NCBI GenBank assembly: GCA_900552235.1
Contig: URYZ01000002.1
Location: forward strand, 1-55,842
Reading direction: 5' to 3'
DNA from: an uncultured Mycoplasmatota bacterium
GTDB lineage: Bacteria; Bacillota_I; Bacilli_A; RF39; UBA660
Length of the DNA: 55,842 bases
Shown: positions 17,536 to 25,282 of the stretch, piece by piece
Layout: every line of letters begins with the position of its first letter
Numbering within the stretch: position 1 is the first letter of the stretch
Notes under the pieces: generated by a model
Databases searched by the model: none
What the model saw: the letters and a program-made list of their open reading frames with translations, nothing else
Told to the model about the DNA's origin: nothing
Position numbers and translations under genes: made by a program

Positions 17536-17975
17536 TATTTATGCCTTTTATTAAATTCAAATAATGATTTTATCATTGATAGATCATTATCTGTTACATA
17601 TTTTGTTAAAATATCATATAAAGTAGATTTAGGAATACTATATTTTTCTGCAAACTCTCTTAAAGACATTATTTCTTCTTTATTGTTATTATTAAAAGCT
17701 TTAGTAAATTCATTACATAAATATTCAATTTCTTCTTGGGTATAAGAAGAATGTTTTTTACCAGTTTGTCCTCCCTTAATATTTCTTAATTTAGATGTTT
17801 CATCTATTTTTATTCTTACTTTTTCATATAGTTTTTTATCTATTTCAGGTAATAATGTATTTATATGATTTTGTAAAGTTCGTTTTGATATATTTAATTC
17901 ATCTGATATTTCTTCAAGTGTTTTATTTTTACTATATAAAATATATTCTGCTTCATATTTAATTTTTTCTTCCAT
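17535..17975 (-). CDS. SpoIIID-like regulator with a second C-terminal helix-turn-helix
   Basis: About 146 residues. The first ~75 follow the SpoIIID pattern ('EAEYILYSKNKTLEEISDEL', 'NISKRTLQNHINTLLPEIDK', 'KLYEKVRIKIDE', then 'LRNIKGGQTGKKH'). SpoIIID is the mother-cell DNA-binding regulator acting between SigE and SigK, and is usually ~90 residues. Here an acidic linker leads to a second helix-turn-helix ('MSLREFAEKYSIPKSTLYDI') absent from typical SpoIIID. ATG at 17975 sits 9 bases after AGGTGG; an ATG at 17984 is too close to it. It overlaps hemW by one base and follows lepA directly. Whether it is the main SpoIIID or a paralogue cannot be told from this window. Confidence 0.7.
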   Translation of the reverse strand: MEEKIKYEAEYILYSKNKTLEEISDELNISKRTLQNHINTLLPEIDKKLYEKVRIKIDETSKLRNIKGGQTGKKHSSYTQEEIEYLCNEFTKAFNNNNKEEIMSLREFAEKYSIPKSTLYDILTKYVTDNDLSMIKSLFEFNKRHK

Positions 17976-17976
17976 A

Positions 17977-19773
17977 TTAATCATCCACCTTTAAAATACT
18001 TAAGAAAGCATCACTTGGAAGTTCAACACTTCCTATTGTTTTCATTTTCTTTTTACCTTCTTTTTGCTTTTCAAGAAGTTTTCTTTTTCTTGAAACATCC
18101 CCTCCATAACATTTAGCAAGAACATCTTTTCGCATTTGTTTAACTGTTTCTCTTGCTATAATTTTTGAGCCGATTGCAGCTTGAATTGGAACTTCAAATA
18201 ACTGTCTTGGAATTATTTCTTTTAAATTTTCACATATAATTTTACCTCTATTATAACTAAAATCTTTATGCGTAATAATACTTAAAGCATCAACAAGTTC
18301 ACCATTTAGTAAAATATCAACTTTTACTAAATCACTTGTTTTATATCCAATAACTTCATAATCAAAAGAAGCATATCCTTTAGTAGCACTTTTTAATTTA
18401 TTAAAAAAGTCATAAACAATTTCTGCAAGAGGAAGTTCATAATGAATATTAACTCTTGTTTTATCTATATAATCTAATCCTTTATATATTCCTCTTTTAT
18501 TTTGACATAATTCCATTACTTGGCCTATATAAGTACTTGGTGTAAAAATAGATGCTTTAATGAATGGCTCTTTTATTTCTTTTATTAATGTTTTATCTGG
18601 TAATTTACTTGGACTATCAATCATTTCAGTTTTACCATTATTTAAAATAACTTCATAAATAACACTTGGAGATGTTGCAATTATATCTATTTTAAATTCT
18701 CTTTCTATTCTTTCTTTTATTATATCTAAATGAAGAAGGCCTAAAAAACCACATCTAAAACCAAAGCCTAAAGCTTTTGATGTTTCAGGAGTATATTCTA
18801 AAGAAGCATCACTTAATTTTAATTTTTCTAAAGCTTCCTTTAAATCATCATACTTTTTAGAATCAATTGGATATATACCACAGTAAACAAATGGTTTTAT
18901 TTCTTTATATCCTTTTAACGCTTCAGCACATGGATCTTTTTGTAAAGTTATCGTATCTCCTACTCTTACATCACTAATACTTTTAATACTAGCAGTAATA
19001 AATCCTACTTCTCCTTCAGTTAAAATATCACACATTTTTTCTTTAGGAGTATGAATACCAACATTTACTACTTCATAACTAGCATTTGTTTTCAACATTT
19101 TAATTGTATCACCCTTTTTTAAAGTTCCAGAAAATATTCTTACTGCAAGAACAACTCCTAAATAAGGGTCAAAATGAGAGTCAAAAATTAATGCTTGTAA
19201 TTTATCTGTTTCATTTTTTCTAGGACATGGTACAACCTCAATAACTTTTTCTACTAATTCTTTTATACCTATTCCTTCTTTAGCACTGCATAAAATAATA
19301 TCATCTTCATTAAAACCTAAAGTATCTATTATTTCTTTTTTTACTCTATCAACTTCTGCATTTGGTAAGTCAATTTTATTAATAATAGGTATTATTGTTA
19401 AATCATTATCCATAGCAAGATAAAGGTTAGCAAAAGTTTGAGCTTCAATACCTTGTGTTGCATCAACAACTAAAATTGCTCCTTCACATGCTGCTAAAGA
19501 ACGTGATACTTCATAAGTAAAATCAACATGTCCTGGAGTATCAATTAAATTAAGTAAATAATCTTCCCCTTTATAATTATAATTTAAACTAACAGCATTA
19601 AGTTTAATTGTTATTCCACGCTCTCTTTCAAGTTCCATTGAATCTAAAAGTTGACTTTTCATATCTCTTTTTTCTACTGCATTTGTAAGTTCTAAAATAC
19701 GATCAGCAATTGTAGATTTACCATGGTCTATATGTGCAATAATTGAAAAATTTCTTATGTTTTCTCTTTTCAT
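17977..19773 (-). CDS. lepA: Elongation factor 4 (LepA)
   Basis: 598 residues, full length. This translational GTPase back-translocates ribosomes and supports 30S biogenesis. GTP-binding motifs are 'AHIDHGKST', 'DTPGHVDF' and 'NKIDLP'; domains II, III and V are followed by the LepA-specific C-terminal domain ('CYGGDVSRKRKLLEKQKEGK', 'VELPSDAFL'). First gene of lepA-regulator-hemW-tcdA, divergent from the transporter at 19879. Confidence 0.98.
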   Translation of the reverse strand: MKRENIRNFSIIAHIDHGKSTIADRILELTNAVEKRDMKSQLLDSMELERERGITIKLNAVSLNYNYKGEDYLLNLIDTPGHVDFTYEVSRSLAACEGAILVVDATQGIEAQTFANLYLAMDNDLTIIPIINKIDLPNAEVDRVKKEIIDTLGFNEDDIILCSAKEGIGIKELVEKVIEVVPCPRKNETDKLQALIFDSHFDPYLGVVLAVRIFSGTLKKGDTIKMLKTNASYEVVNVGIHTPKEKMCDILTEGEVGFITASIKSISDVRVGDTITLQKDPCAEALKGYKEIKPFVYCGIYPIDSKKYDDLKEALEKLKLSDASLEYTPETSKALGFGFRCGFLGLLHLDIIKERIEREFKIDIIATSPSVIYEVILNNGKTEMIDSPSKLPDKTLIKEIKEPFIKASIFTPSTYIGQVMELCQNKRGIYKGLDYIDKTRVNIHYELPLAEIVYDFFNKLKSATKGYASFDYEVIGYKTSDLVKVDILLNGELVDALSIITHKDFSYNRGKIICENLKEIIPRQLFEVPIQAAIGSKIIARETVKQMRKDVLAKCYGGDVSRKRKLLEKQKEGKKKMKTIGSVELPSDAFLSILKVDD

Positions 19774-19878
19774 ATCTAAATCACCTTTTCCATCTTTTAT
19801 TATTTTATCATAAAATTTCTTATTATGCTTGTTTTTCTTTAAATTTACCTTTATAATTTATACTAGGAGGACAAAAGT

Positions 19879-20562
19879 ATGAAAAGGGAAAAGAATTTTT
19901 ATTATTTTTTAACAATGATTATATTTATTATTTGTTTTACAACATCAATTATTCTTGCATGTAGAACAATTAAAGTTGGTAAATTAGCTGTTACAGCAAG
20001 TATTTTATTTTATCCAATGACTTATTTTATTGCAACACTATTTGCAGAAAGGTATGGCAAAGAAAAAACATTTATGATGTTTAATTATGCTGTATTTGCC
20101 CTTATCTTCATGGCAATAATGCTTACAATTACATCTTGTATTCCTATATATGGAGCATATGACGGATTAGATAAAATCTTTAATATTGATTTTAAATTAA
20201 TTTTTGCATCAATTCTTGCTTTCTATGCTTCACAATTTTTAAATTTAAAAATATATTATTATCTTGAAGGATATAAAGGATTTAAATTTTTAATTTCAGG
20301 TGTAATTGCTATAACAATAGATTCATTCTTATTTATAATGCTATCTAATATTGGTGTATTATCTCTTGGAGATAGTTTTGTAAAATTCATAAATCAATTT
20401 ATCATGGGTATAGTTATGGTTATATTCTACACTTTATGTTTTACATATTTAGTAGATTCCGTTATAAAAAGCAATAAAAAAGAATTAGAATTAGAAATAG
20501 AAAAACCTAAAGTAAAGAAAACTACTTCTAAAAAAAGAACAACAAAAAAGGAAACAAAATAA
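19879..20562 (+). CDS. Queuosine-precursor transporter (VUT/YhhQ family)
   Basis: 227 residues with about six membrane segments and a Lys-rich cytoplasmic tail. The family signature is visible in 'ILFYPMTYFIATLFAERYGK' and in the later 'FINQFIMGIVMV'. Family members (DUF165, YhhQ) import queuine, preQ0 or preQ1. The first helix carries 'CFTTSIILACRTIKVGKL'. AGGAGG precedes the ATG. Convergent to queH (20602-21216), the enzyme of the last queuosine step, which supports the assignment. I found no preQ1 riboswitch upstream. A 7-base loop-and-stem terminator follows. Confidence 0.88.
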   Translation: MKREKNFYYFLTMIIFIICFTTSIILACRTIKVGKLAVTASILFYPMTYFIATLFAERYGKEKTFMMFNYAVFALIFMAIMLTITSCIPIYGAYDGLDKIFNIDFKLIFASILAFYASQFLNLKIYYYLEGYKGFKFLISGVIAITIDSFLFIMLSNIGVLSLGDSFVKFINQFIMGIVMVIFYTLCFTYLVDSVIKSNKKELELEIEKPKVKKTTSKKRTTKKETK

Positions 20563-20577
20563 TGTTTCCTTTTTTTA
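20549..20577 (+). terminator. Terminator of the VUT transporter gene
   Basis: 8-bp stem (20549-20556, 20563-20570), 6-base loop, then T7 on the plus strand; it overlaps the stop codon. Confidence 0.9.
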
Positions 20578-20601
20578 TTTTATAAATTCAGTTACATTAA
20601 A

Positions 20602-21216
20602 CTATATTTGTTTTTCTAAACTTTCTTCTAAGCTATATTTACAACCACAGTAATGTTGTCGATATAAATTATATTTTTTTGAATATTCAATTGATTTTTT
20701 ATATCCATCTTTTTTCTTAAAATCGGCGTATAGATATTTAACATTATATTTTTTCTCTAATGTTTTCCCTAAATCATTTAAAATAACACTATTTTTATAA
20801 GGACTAACAGAAAGAGTTGTTGTAAAATAATCAAAATTATTTCTTTTAGCAAGTTTTGCTGTTTTTTCTAATCTTAAATTAAAACATTTTGTACATCTTA
20901 TCCCACCTTCAGGAAAGTTTTCATATCCTTTAGCTACTTTATCAAATTCTTCATTTTCATAATCACATTCAAGTATTTTTATTTCATTATTAAACATTTC
21001 TTTAATTATTCTTTTTTGTTCACTATATCTTTTATCATATTCTTCTTTAGGATATATATTAGGATTATAGTAAACTATTGTTATATCAAAGTAATCTTTT
21101 AAATAATTTAAAACATAACTACTACAAGGTCCACAGCAAGAATGAATAAGTAGTGTTTTTTTACTATCTAACGATTTTAAAGTTTCTTCTAAAACTAAAT
21201 CATAATTAATTTTCAT
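20602..21216 (-). CDS. queH: Epoxyqueuosine reductase QueH
   Basis: 204 residues. QueH (DUF208) reduces epoxyqueuosine to queuosine in tRNA and is the non-cobalamin alternative to QueG. The signature Cys pairs are present: 'HSCCGPCSSYVL' near the N-terminus, 'IRCTKCFNLRLE' in the middle and 'YCGCKYS' near the end, giving Fe-S and metal ligands. It overlaps the murF end by 11 bases, so it is translated from the murE-murF transcript. Together with the facing transporter it forms a salvage/finishing module. Confidence 0.95.
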   Translation of the reverse strand: MKINYDLVLEETLKSLDSKKTLLIHSCCGPCSSYVLNYLKDYFDITIVYYNPNIYPKEEYDKRYSEQKRIIKEMFNNEIKILECDYENEEFDKVAKGYENFPEGGIRCTKCFNLRLEKTAKLAKRNNFDYFTTTLSVSPYKNSVILNDLGKTLEKKYNVKYLYADFKKKDGYKKSIEYSKKYNLYRQHYCGCKYSLEESLEKQI

Positions 21217-22582
21217 AAGTTTTATCTAAATACTCCACAACATTTGATAATTTTATACCATGTGATGCTTTAAGAAGAATTGTATCGCCTTTTTTTATAA
21301 TGTTATCTATATTTTTAATAACATCTTCATATGTATTAAAAACATAAATATTATCTTTATTAAAGTTATTTTTTATAACTTCATCATAAGTGTATTTTAT
21401 TGAATTCCCTACAAGAATTAATATATCAGTATTACCTATTATACTTTTACCAATATTTTTATGTATTTCTTCTTCATAACTACCAGTTTCAAGAACATCA
21501 CCAAGTATTGCCACTTTTCTTGTTTTAAAAGTACTTAAAACATTTAATGCTGATTTAATTGAATCTAAACTAGCATTATAACAATCATTTATAATTGTTA
21601 TATCTTTTTTATTTATAATAGTTAATCTACCTTCAGTAAATGAAACACTTTCTAAACCTTTTTTTATTTCCTCATAAGTTAAATTATAAAGATTTCCTAT
21701 AAGTATAGCAGACATAGCATTATAAATATTATGTTTTGCTATACTTGGAATTGTATAATCATATACTTTATTTTTAAAATTAACTTTAAAATTAATTTTA
21801 CCATTTACTATTTCATAAGAAACACAATAAATTGTATTATCTTTATCAAAACCATAAGTTAATAAATTGTATGGAAGCTTTTTATCTTTTAATGTTTTTA
21901 AAAAATTATCATCACCATTTACTATTAGGGTATTTTCTTTATTAAAGTCTTTTGCTATTTCCATTTTAGCATGAAAAATACCTTCTTGATTTTTAAAATT
22001 TGCAATATGACTTAATCCTATATTAGATATAACTGCGTGTTTTAATGGTGCGATAGTTTTAAAATAAGAAATATCACCTTTTTTATCAATTCCCATTTCA
22101 ATAACAGCTTTTTCATAAGAATAATCTAAATTAAATAAAGTTTTAGGAATACCTATTTCATTATTATAATTAAGTTCATTTTTAAGTGTTTTATATTTTT
22201 CATTTAAAACACTATAAATTATATCTCTTGTTGATGTTTTACCCACACTTCCTGTTACTCCGATTAAGTCTACATTAAATTTATCTAAATAAAATCTAGC
22301 AAGACTTCCTAATGCTAATAATGTATCATTAACTTCAATCAAAGATATATCTTTTTTATAAAATTCATGATTTTTATCTATTATAAATATTCTACATCCA
22401 TTATTATAAGCATCTTCTAAAAAAGCATGTCCATCATATTTTTCTCCTTTTATAGGAATAAATAATGTATTTTCTTTTATATCTTTACTTGATGTTGATA
22501 TATATTCAACTTCTTTATTATTATTTAATAAAAGCTTTCCTTTGGTTGCTTTTACTATTTCATCTAAACTTAATTTTAACAT
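21206..22582 (-). CDS. murF: UDP-MurNAc-tripeptide--D-Ala-D-Ala ligase (MurF)
   Basis: About 458 residues. It adds D-Ala-D-Ala to the UDP-MurNAc-tripeptide using ATP, in the cytoplasm. The P-loop is 'GVTGSVGKTSTRDI', followed by 'NELNYNNEIGIPKTLF' (substrate and Mg binding), 'VIEMGID', and the C-terminal ligase domain with 'INDCYNASLDSIKSAL'. The ATG at 22582 is chosen for its GGGGGAAATT site; an upstream frame start lies inside murE. Part of murE-murF-queH. Confidence 0.97.
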   Translation of the reverse strand: MLKLSLDEIVKATKGKLLLNNNKEVEYISTSSKDIKENTLFIPIKGEKYDGHAFLEDAYNNGCRIFIIDKNHEFYKKDISLIEVNDTLLALGSLARFYLDKFNVDLIGVTGSVGKTSTRDIIYSVLNEKYKTLKNELNYNNEIGIPKTLFNLDYSYEKAVIEMGIDKKGDISYFKTIAPLKHAVISNIGLSHIANFKNQEGIFHAKMEIAKDFNKENTLIVNGDDNFLKTLKDKKLPYNLLTYGFDKDNTIYCVSYEIVNGKINFKVNFKNKVYDYTIPSIAKHNIYNAMSAILIGNLYNLTYEEIKKGLESVSFTEGRLTIINKKDITIINDCYNASLDSIKSALNVLSTFKTRKVAILGDVLETGSYEEEIHKNIGKSIIGNTDILILVGNSIKYTYDEVIKNNFNKDNIYVFNTYEDVIKNIDNIIKKGDTILLKASHGIKLSNVVEYLDKTYEN

Positions 22583-22592
22583 AATTTCCCCC

Positions 22593-24062
22593 TTATACAT
22601 TAACAGTATTTTTTGTTAATTCTTCAGCTACTTTTACATCCGATTTATAATAAACATACTCCCCATTAACAATTTGATATGTTTCATCTCCCTTACCAAT
22701 AACAGCAATAACATCATCATTAGAAGCATCATCATAAGCTTTTTTAATGGCAAGTTCTCTATCTTCAATTACTTCATATGGTTTATTGAATGGCTTTATA
22801 TATGAAATTATTTCATCACATATATCACTAATTTTTTTAGTTTGTGGATCATCTGCAGTTAAATAAATATAATCAGCATACATACCTGCCAAAATACCTA
22901 AATCTTTTCTTCTATTAACCCCTTTATCACCACTGCATCCAAATACAAGTCTTATCTTTGAATTAGGATAATCCTTCTTTAAAGCTTTCATTAAAGCATC
23001 AACACTTATCTTATTATGAGCATAATCTACGATTAGCGTACACTTTCCTTTATATATACTCATTCTTCCAATAACTTCTGTTTTTAAAAGTCCTTTTAAA
23101 ATACTTTCATAACTAATATTTAAAATAGAACAAATACCTATTACTAAACAAGCATTAATACAATTAAATTCTCCTGCAATAGTTATTTTATAATCTCTTG
23201 TTACATTATTTATATTATCAGTTACACTAAAAATTGTTCCTGTTTCATCTTTTCTAATATTAGAATAATAAAAATCACAAGAAGAATCATCACCAAAAGT
23301 ATAAATTTCTTTATCTTTTAATTCATAGGCAAATCTATCATACATTTCAATATTTTTATATAAAAATACTTTTTTACATTGTTTCAAAAAGCCTAATTTA
23401 CAATTAAAATATTCTTCAAAATCCTTATGTTCTAATGGTGAAACATGGTCATAACTAATATTAGTTATACCCCCTATATCAAAATTAAGGCCATAAATTC
23501 TATCTAATTTCTTAGCTTGAGATGATACTTCAAATGTTAAATATGGAATATTTTCATTTTTACAATCTCTTATTATTTTATATAAATCTACTATTTCAGG
23601 TGTTGTATTATGACTTGCTCCATATGTTTTACCTGTAAAATGATCTATTGTAGTCCAAAATCCTGTTTTTTGTTTTGCTTCATAATCTAAAATATTATGT
23701 AAAAAACTAACTGCAGTTGTTTTTCCTTTAGTACCTGTTATGCCTAAAAGAGTTAATTTAGAATTTTTATCATCATATACAAGTTCACTAGCTATTGCCA
23801 TTGCTTTTAATTCATCTTTTACAATAACTTTAGGAATATCAATATTTAAATCTTCTTTAGAAATATATGCTAAAACACCTTCATTTATTGATGATGTTAA
23901 ATATTCTTTTTTAAAATTTAATCCTTTAACAACAAAGATACAATTTTTATCAATTTTTCTTGAATCATAACATACATTTTCGATTTCTATATCTAAATTT
24001 CCTTCATAACTTACAAGTAAACCTTGTTCTTTTAATTTTTCTATTATTTTTACTAACTTCAT
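22593..24062 (-). CDS. murE: UDP-MurNAc-L-Ala-D-Glu ligase (MurE), atypical specificity motif
   Basis: 489 residues. It adds the third stem-peptide residue. The P-loop is 'GITGTKGKTTAVSFL', with 'TTPE' and 'SHNTTPEIVDL' in the substrate region and 'DYAHNKISVDALM' in the ligase domain. The specificity loop reads 'TADDPQTKK': DAP enzymes have DNPR and many lysine enzymes have DNPA or DDPN, so the expected DAP-binding Arg is absent and lysine or ornithine is more likely. First gene of murE-murF-queH; nothing else of the mur pathway is in the window. Confidence 0.96.
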   Translation of the reverse strand: MKLVKIIEKLKEQGLLVSYEGNLDIEIENVCYDSRKIDKNCIFVVKGLNFKKEYLTSSINEGVLAYISKEDLNIDIPKVIVKDELKAMAIASELVYDDKNSKLTLLGITGTKGKTTAVSFLHNILDYEAKQKTGFWTTIDHFTGKTYGASHNTTPEIVDLYKIIRDCKNENIPYLTFEVSSQAKKLDRIYGLNFDIGGITNISYDHVSPLEHKDFEEYFNCKLGFLKQCKKVFLYKNIEMYDRFAYELKDKEIYTFGDDSSCDFYYSNIRKDETGTIFSVTDNINNVTRDYKITIAGEFNCINACLVIGICSILNISYESILKGLLKTEVIGRMSIYKGKCTLIVDYAHNKISVDALMKALKKDYPNSKIRLVFGCSGDKGVNRRKDLGILAGMYADYIYLTADDPQTKKISDICDEIISYIKPFNKPYEVIEDRELAIKKAYDDASNDDVIAVIGKGDETYQIVNGEYVYYKSDVKVAEELTKNTVNV

Positions 24063-24117
24063 AAAAATTTCTCCTTAATATATAAATACATTATATCACA
24101 TTTTTTATAAAAGAAAA

Positions 24118-24135
24118 AAGAGCAATTATGCTCTT
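24118..24135 (-). terminator. Terminator of the rpmG-efp operon
   Basis: 7-bp stem with a 4-base loop followed by T6 on the minus strand, overlapping the last codons of efp. Confidence 0.9.
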
Positions 24136-24683
24136 GATACATATTTTCCATCTTTTGTTGATACAATTACTTTTTCGCCTTCATTTACAAATAAAGGAAT
24201 TCTTATAACCATACCAGTTTCAAGTGTTGCATCTTTCATTGCACTACTTTGTGTATTACCTTTTACTCCAGGTTCTGTTTTAACAACTTCCATTTCTATT
24301 TTATCAGGAAGATAAAGTCCTAGCATTTCACCTTCATAAAAAGCAATATCTACATCTAAGTTTTCTTTTAGAAATTTAGTATCATCACCAAGAACTTTAG
24401 CGTTTAATTCAACTTGAGAATAGTCATTCATATTCATGAATACATAATCATCACCATTTGCATATAAAAATTGCATTGGTTTTTTCTCAATTCTTGCTAA
24501 TTCTACTTTAGTTGCAGAGTTAAATGTTATTTCAATTGTAGCACCTGTTCTTAAATTTTTTAATTTTGTTCTAACAAATGCTGCCCCTTTCCCAGGCTTA
24601 ACATGTTGGAATTCAATAACCATAAATAAATTGCCTTCATATTTAATAGTCATTCCAGTTTTAAAATCATTTACATTAATCAT
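24126..24683 (-). CDS. efp: Translation elongation factor P
   Basis: 185 residues, full length. EF-P relieves ribosome stalling at polyproline stretches. The KOW-like N-terminal domain has the conserved loop tip 'KPGKGAAF' (Lys near residue 32), the site of post-translational modification in many bacteria. The two OB domains and the end 'VSTKDGKYVSRA' are typical. It is 22 bases downstream of rpmG and shares its promoter. Confidence 0.98.
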   Translation of the reverse strand: MINVNDFKTGMTIKYEGNLFMVIEFQHVKPGKGAAFVRTKLKNLRTGATIEITFNSATKVELARIEKKPMQFLYANGDDYVFMNMNDYSQVELNAKVLGDDTKFLKENLDVDIAFYEGEMLGLYLPDKIEMEVVKTEPGVKGNTQSSAMKDATLETGMVIRIPLFVNEGEKVIVSTKDGKYVSRA

Positions 24684-24705
24684 ATTATCAAATCCTTTTT
24701 AATTA

Positions 24706-24870
24706 TTATTTTTCTTCTTTATGAGCTGTATGCTTTTTACATTTTGGGCAATATTTGTTTAATTCTAAACGATCAGTAGTCTTTTTTACATTTTTTTCTG
24801 TACGATAATTTTGTGATTTACATTCAGTACATGTAAGTGTTTTTCTTTGTCTATTTTCTAATTTTGCCAT
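24706..24870 (-). CDS. rpmG: 50S ribosomal protein L33
   Basis: A short gene of 54 residues: MAKLENRQRK, then 'CTECKSQNY' and 'YCPKCKKH'. The two CxxC pairs make this the zinc-binding form of L33. AGAGGTG stands 6 bases before the ATG. First gene of rpmG-efp, with a good promoter at 24928-24956. Confidence 0.95.
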   Translation of the reverse strand: MAKLENRQRKTLTCTECKSQNYRTEKNVKKTTDRLELNKYCPKCKKHTAHKEEK

Positions 24871-24927
24871 AAATTTCACCTCTTAAACTTTCTTTAATAT
24901 TTGACAATTAAGTCAATTGCTCTTTAA

Positions 24928-24956
24928 ATTATACATTATATTTGAATAAAATTCAA
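24928..24956 (-). promoter_or_regulatory. Promoter of rpmG-efp
   Basis: -35 TTGAAT (24951-24956), 17-base spacer, -10 TATAAT (24928-24933) on the minus strand. A short inverted repeat (TTGAC/GTCAA, 24901-24916) lies in the leader between promoter and rpmG. Confidence 0.8.
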
Positions 24957-25064
24957 CAAATTTTATATTATTTTTTTACTAATTTCCTTATTTTAGATGT
25001 TTTTCTAGCATAATTACACATTTTATTACAATATATCATAAATTTAATATGTGAAGATTGTTTA

Positions 25065-25277
25065 TCACTTATTATTATAAATATAATTTTTAAAATTATT
25101 TTCTAATTTATTATCTATAATATCATCATATAAATTATGATTTGGATAAAAGTTAGAAAGAATTATTTTAGATAAAACACCCTCTTCTTCAAGAATGCTT
25201 GGAAAAAGTTCGCGACATAACTTCATCATATTTTCACCATATTTTTTCTTTATTATTTCTAAATCTTTATTTAACAT
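25065..25277 (-). pseudogene. Truncated tandem copy of the LRR-protein N-terminus
   Basis: 70 residues. Residues 1-60 are almost the same as the first 60 of the protein ending at 25283 ('MLNKDLEIIKKKYGENMMKL', 'FPSILEEEG', 'LSNFYPNHNLYDDI'), then it stops at 'NYIYNNK' where the full protein continues. AAAAAGG stands 8 bases before the ATG and only five bases separate it from the upstream stop, so it may still be translated. It is best read as a partial duplication of the first ~210 bases, or the remnant of a second full-length gene whose body was lost. The 107 bases to its left hold no recognisable LRR coding. Confidence 0.75.
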
Positions 25278-25282
25278 AACTA

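Noticed and set aside
19774..19878. preQ1 riboswitch before the queuosine transporter
   Set aside because: No C-rich loop or H-type pseudoknot pattern of preQ1-I or II is visible.
24968..25039. A 23-codon minus-strand frame (start MIYCNKMC) left of the LRR fragment
   Set aside because: It has a clear ATG and two Cys but no ribosome binding site and no recognisable family, so it is not called.
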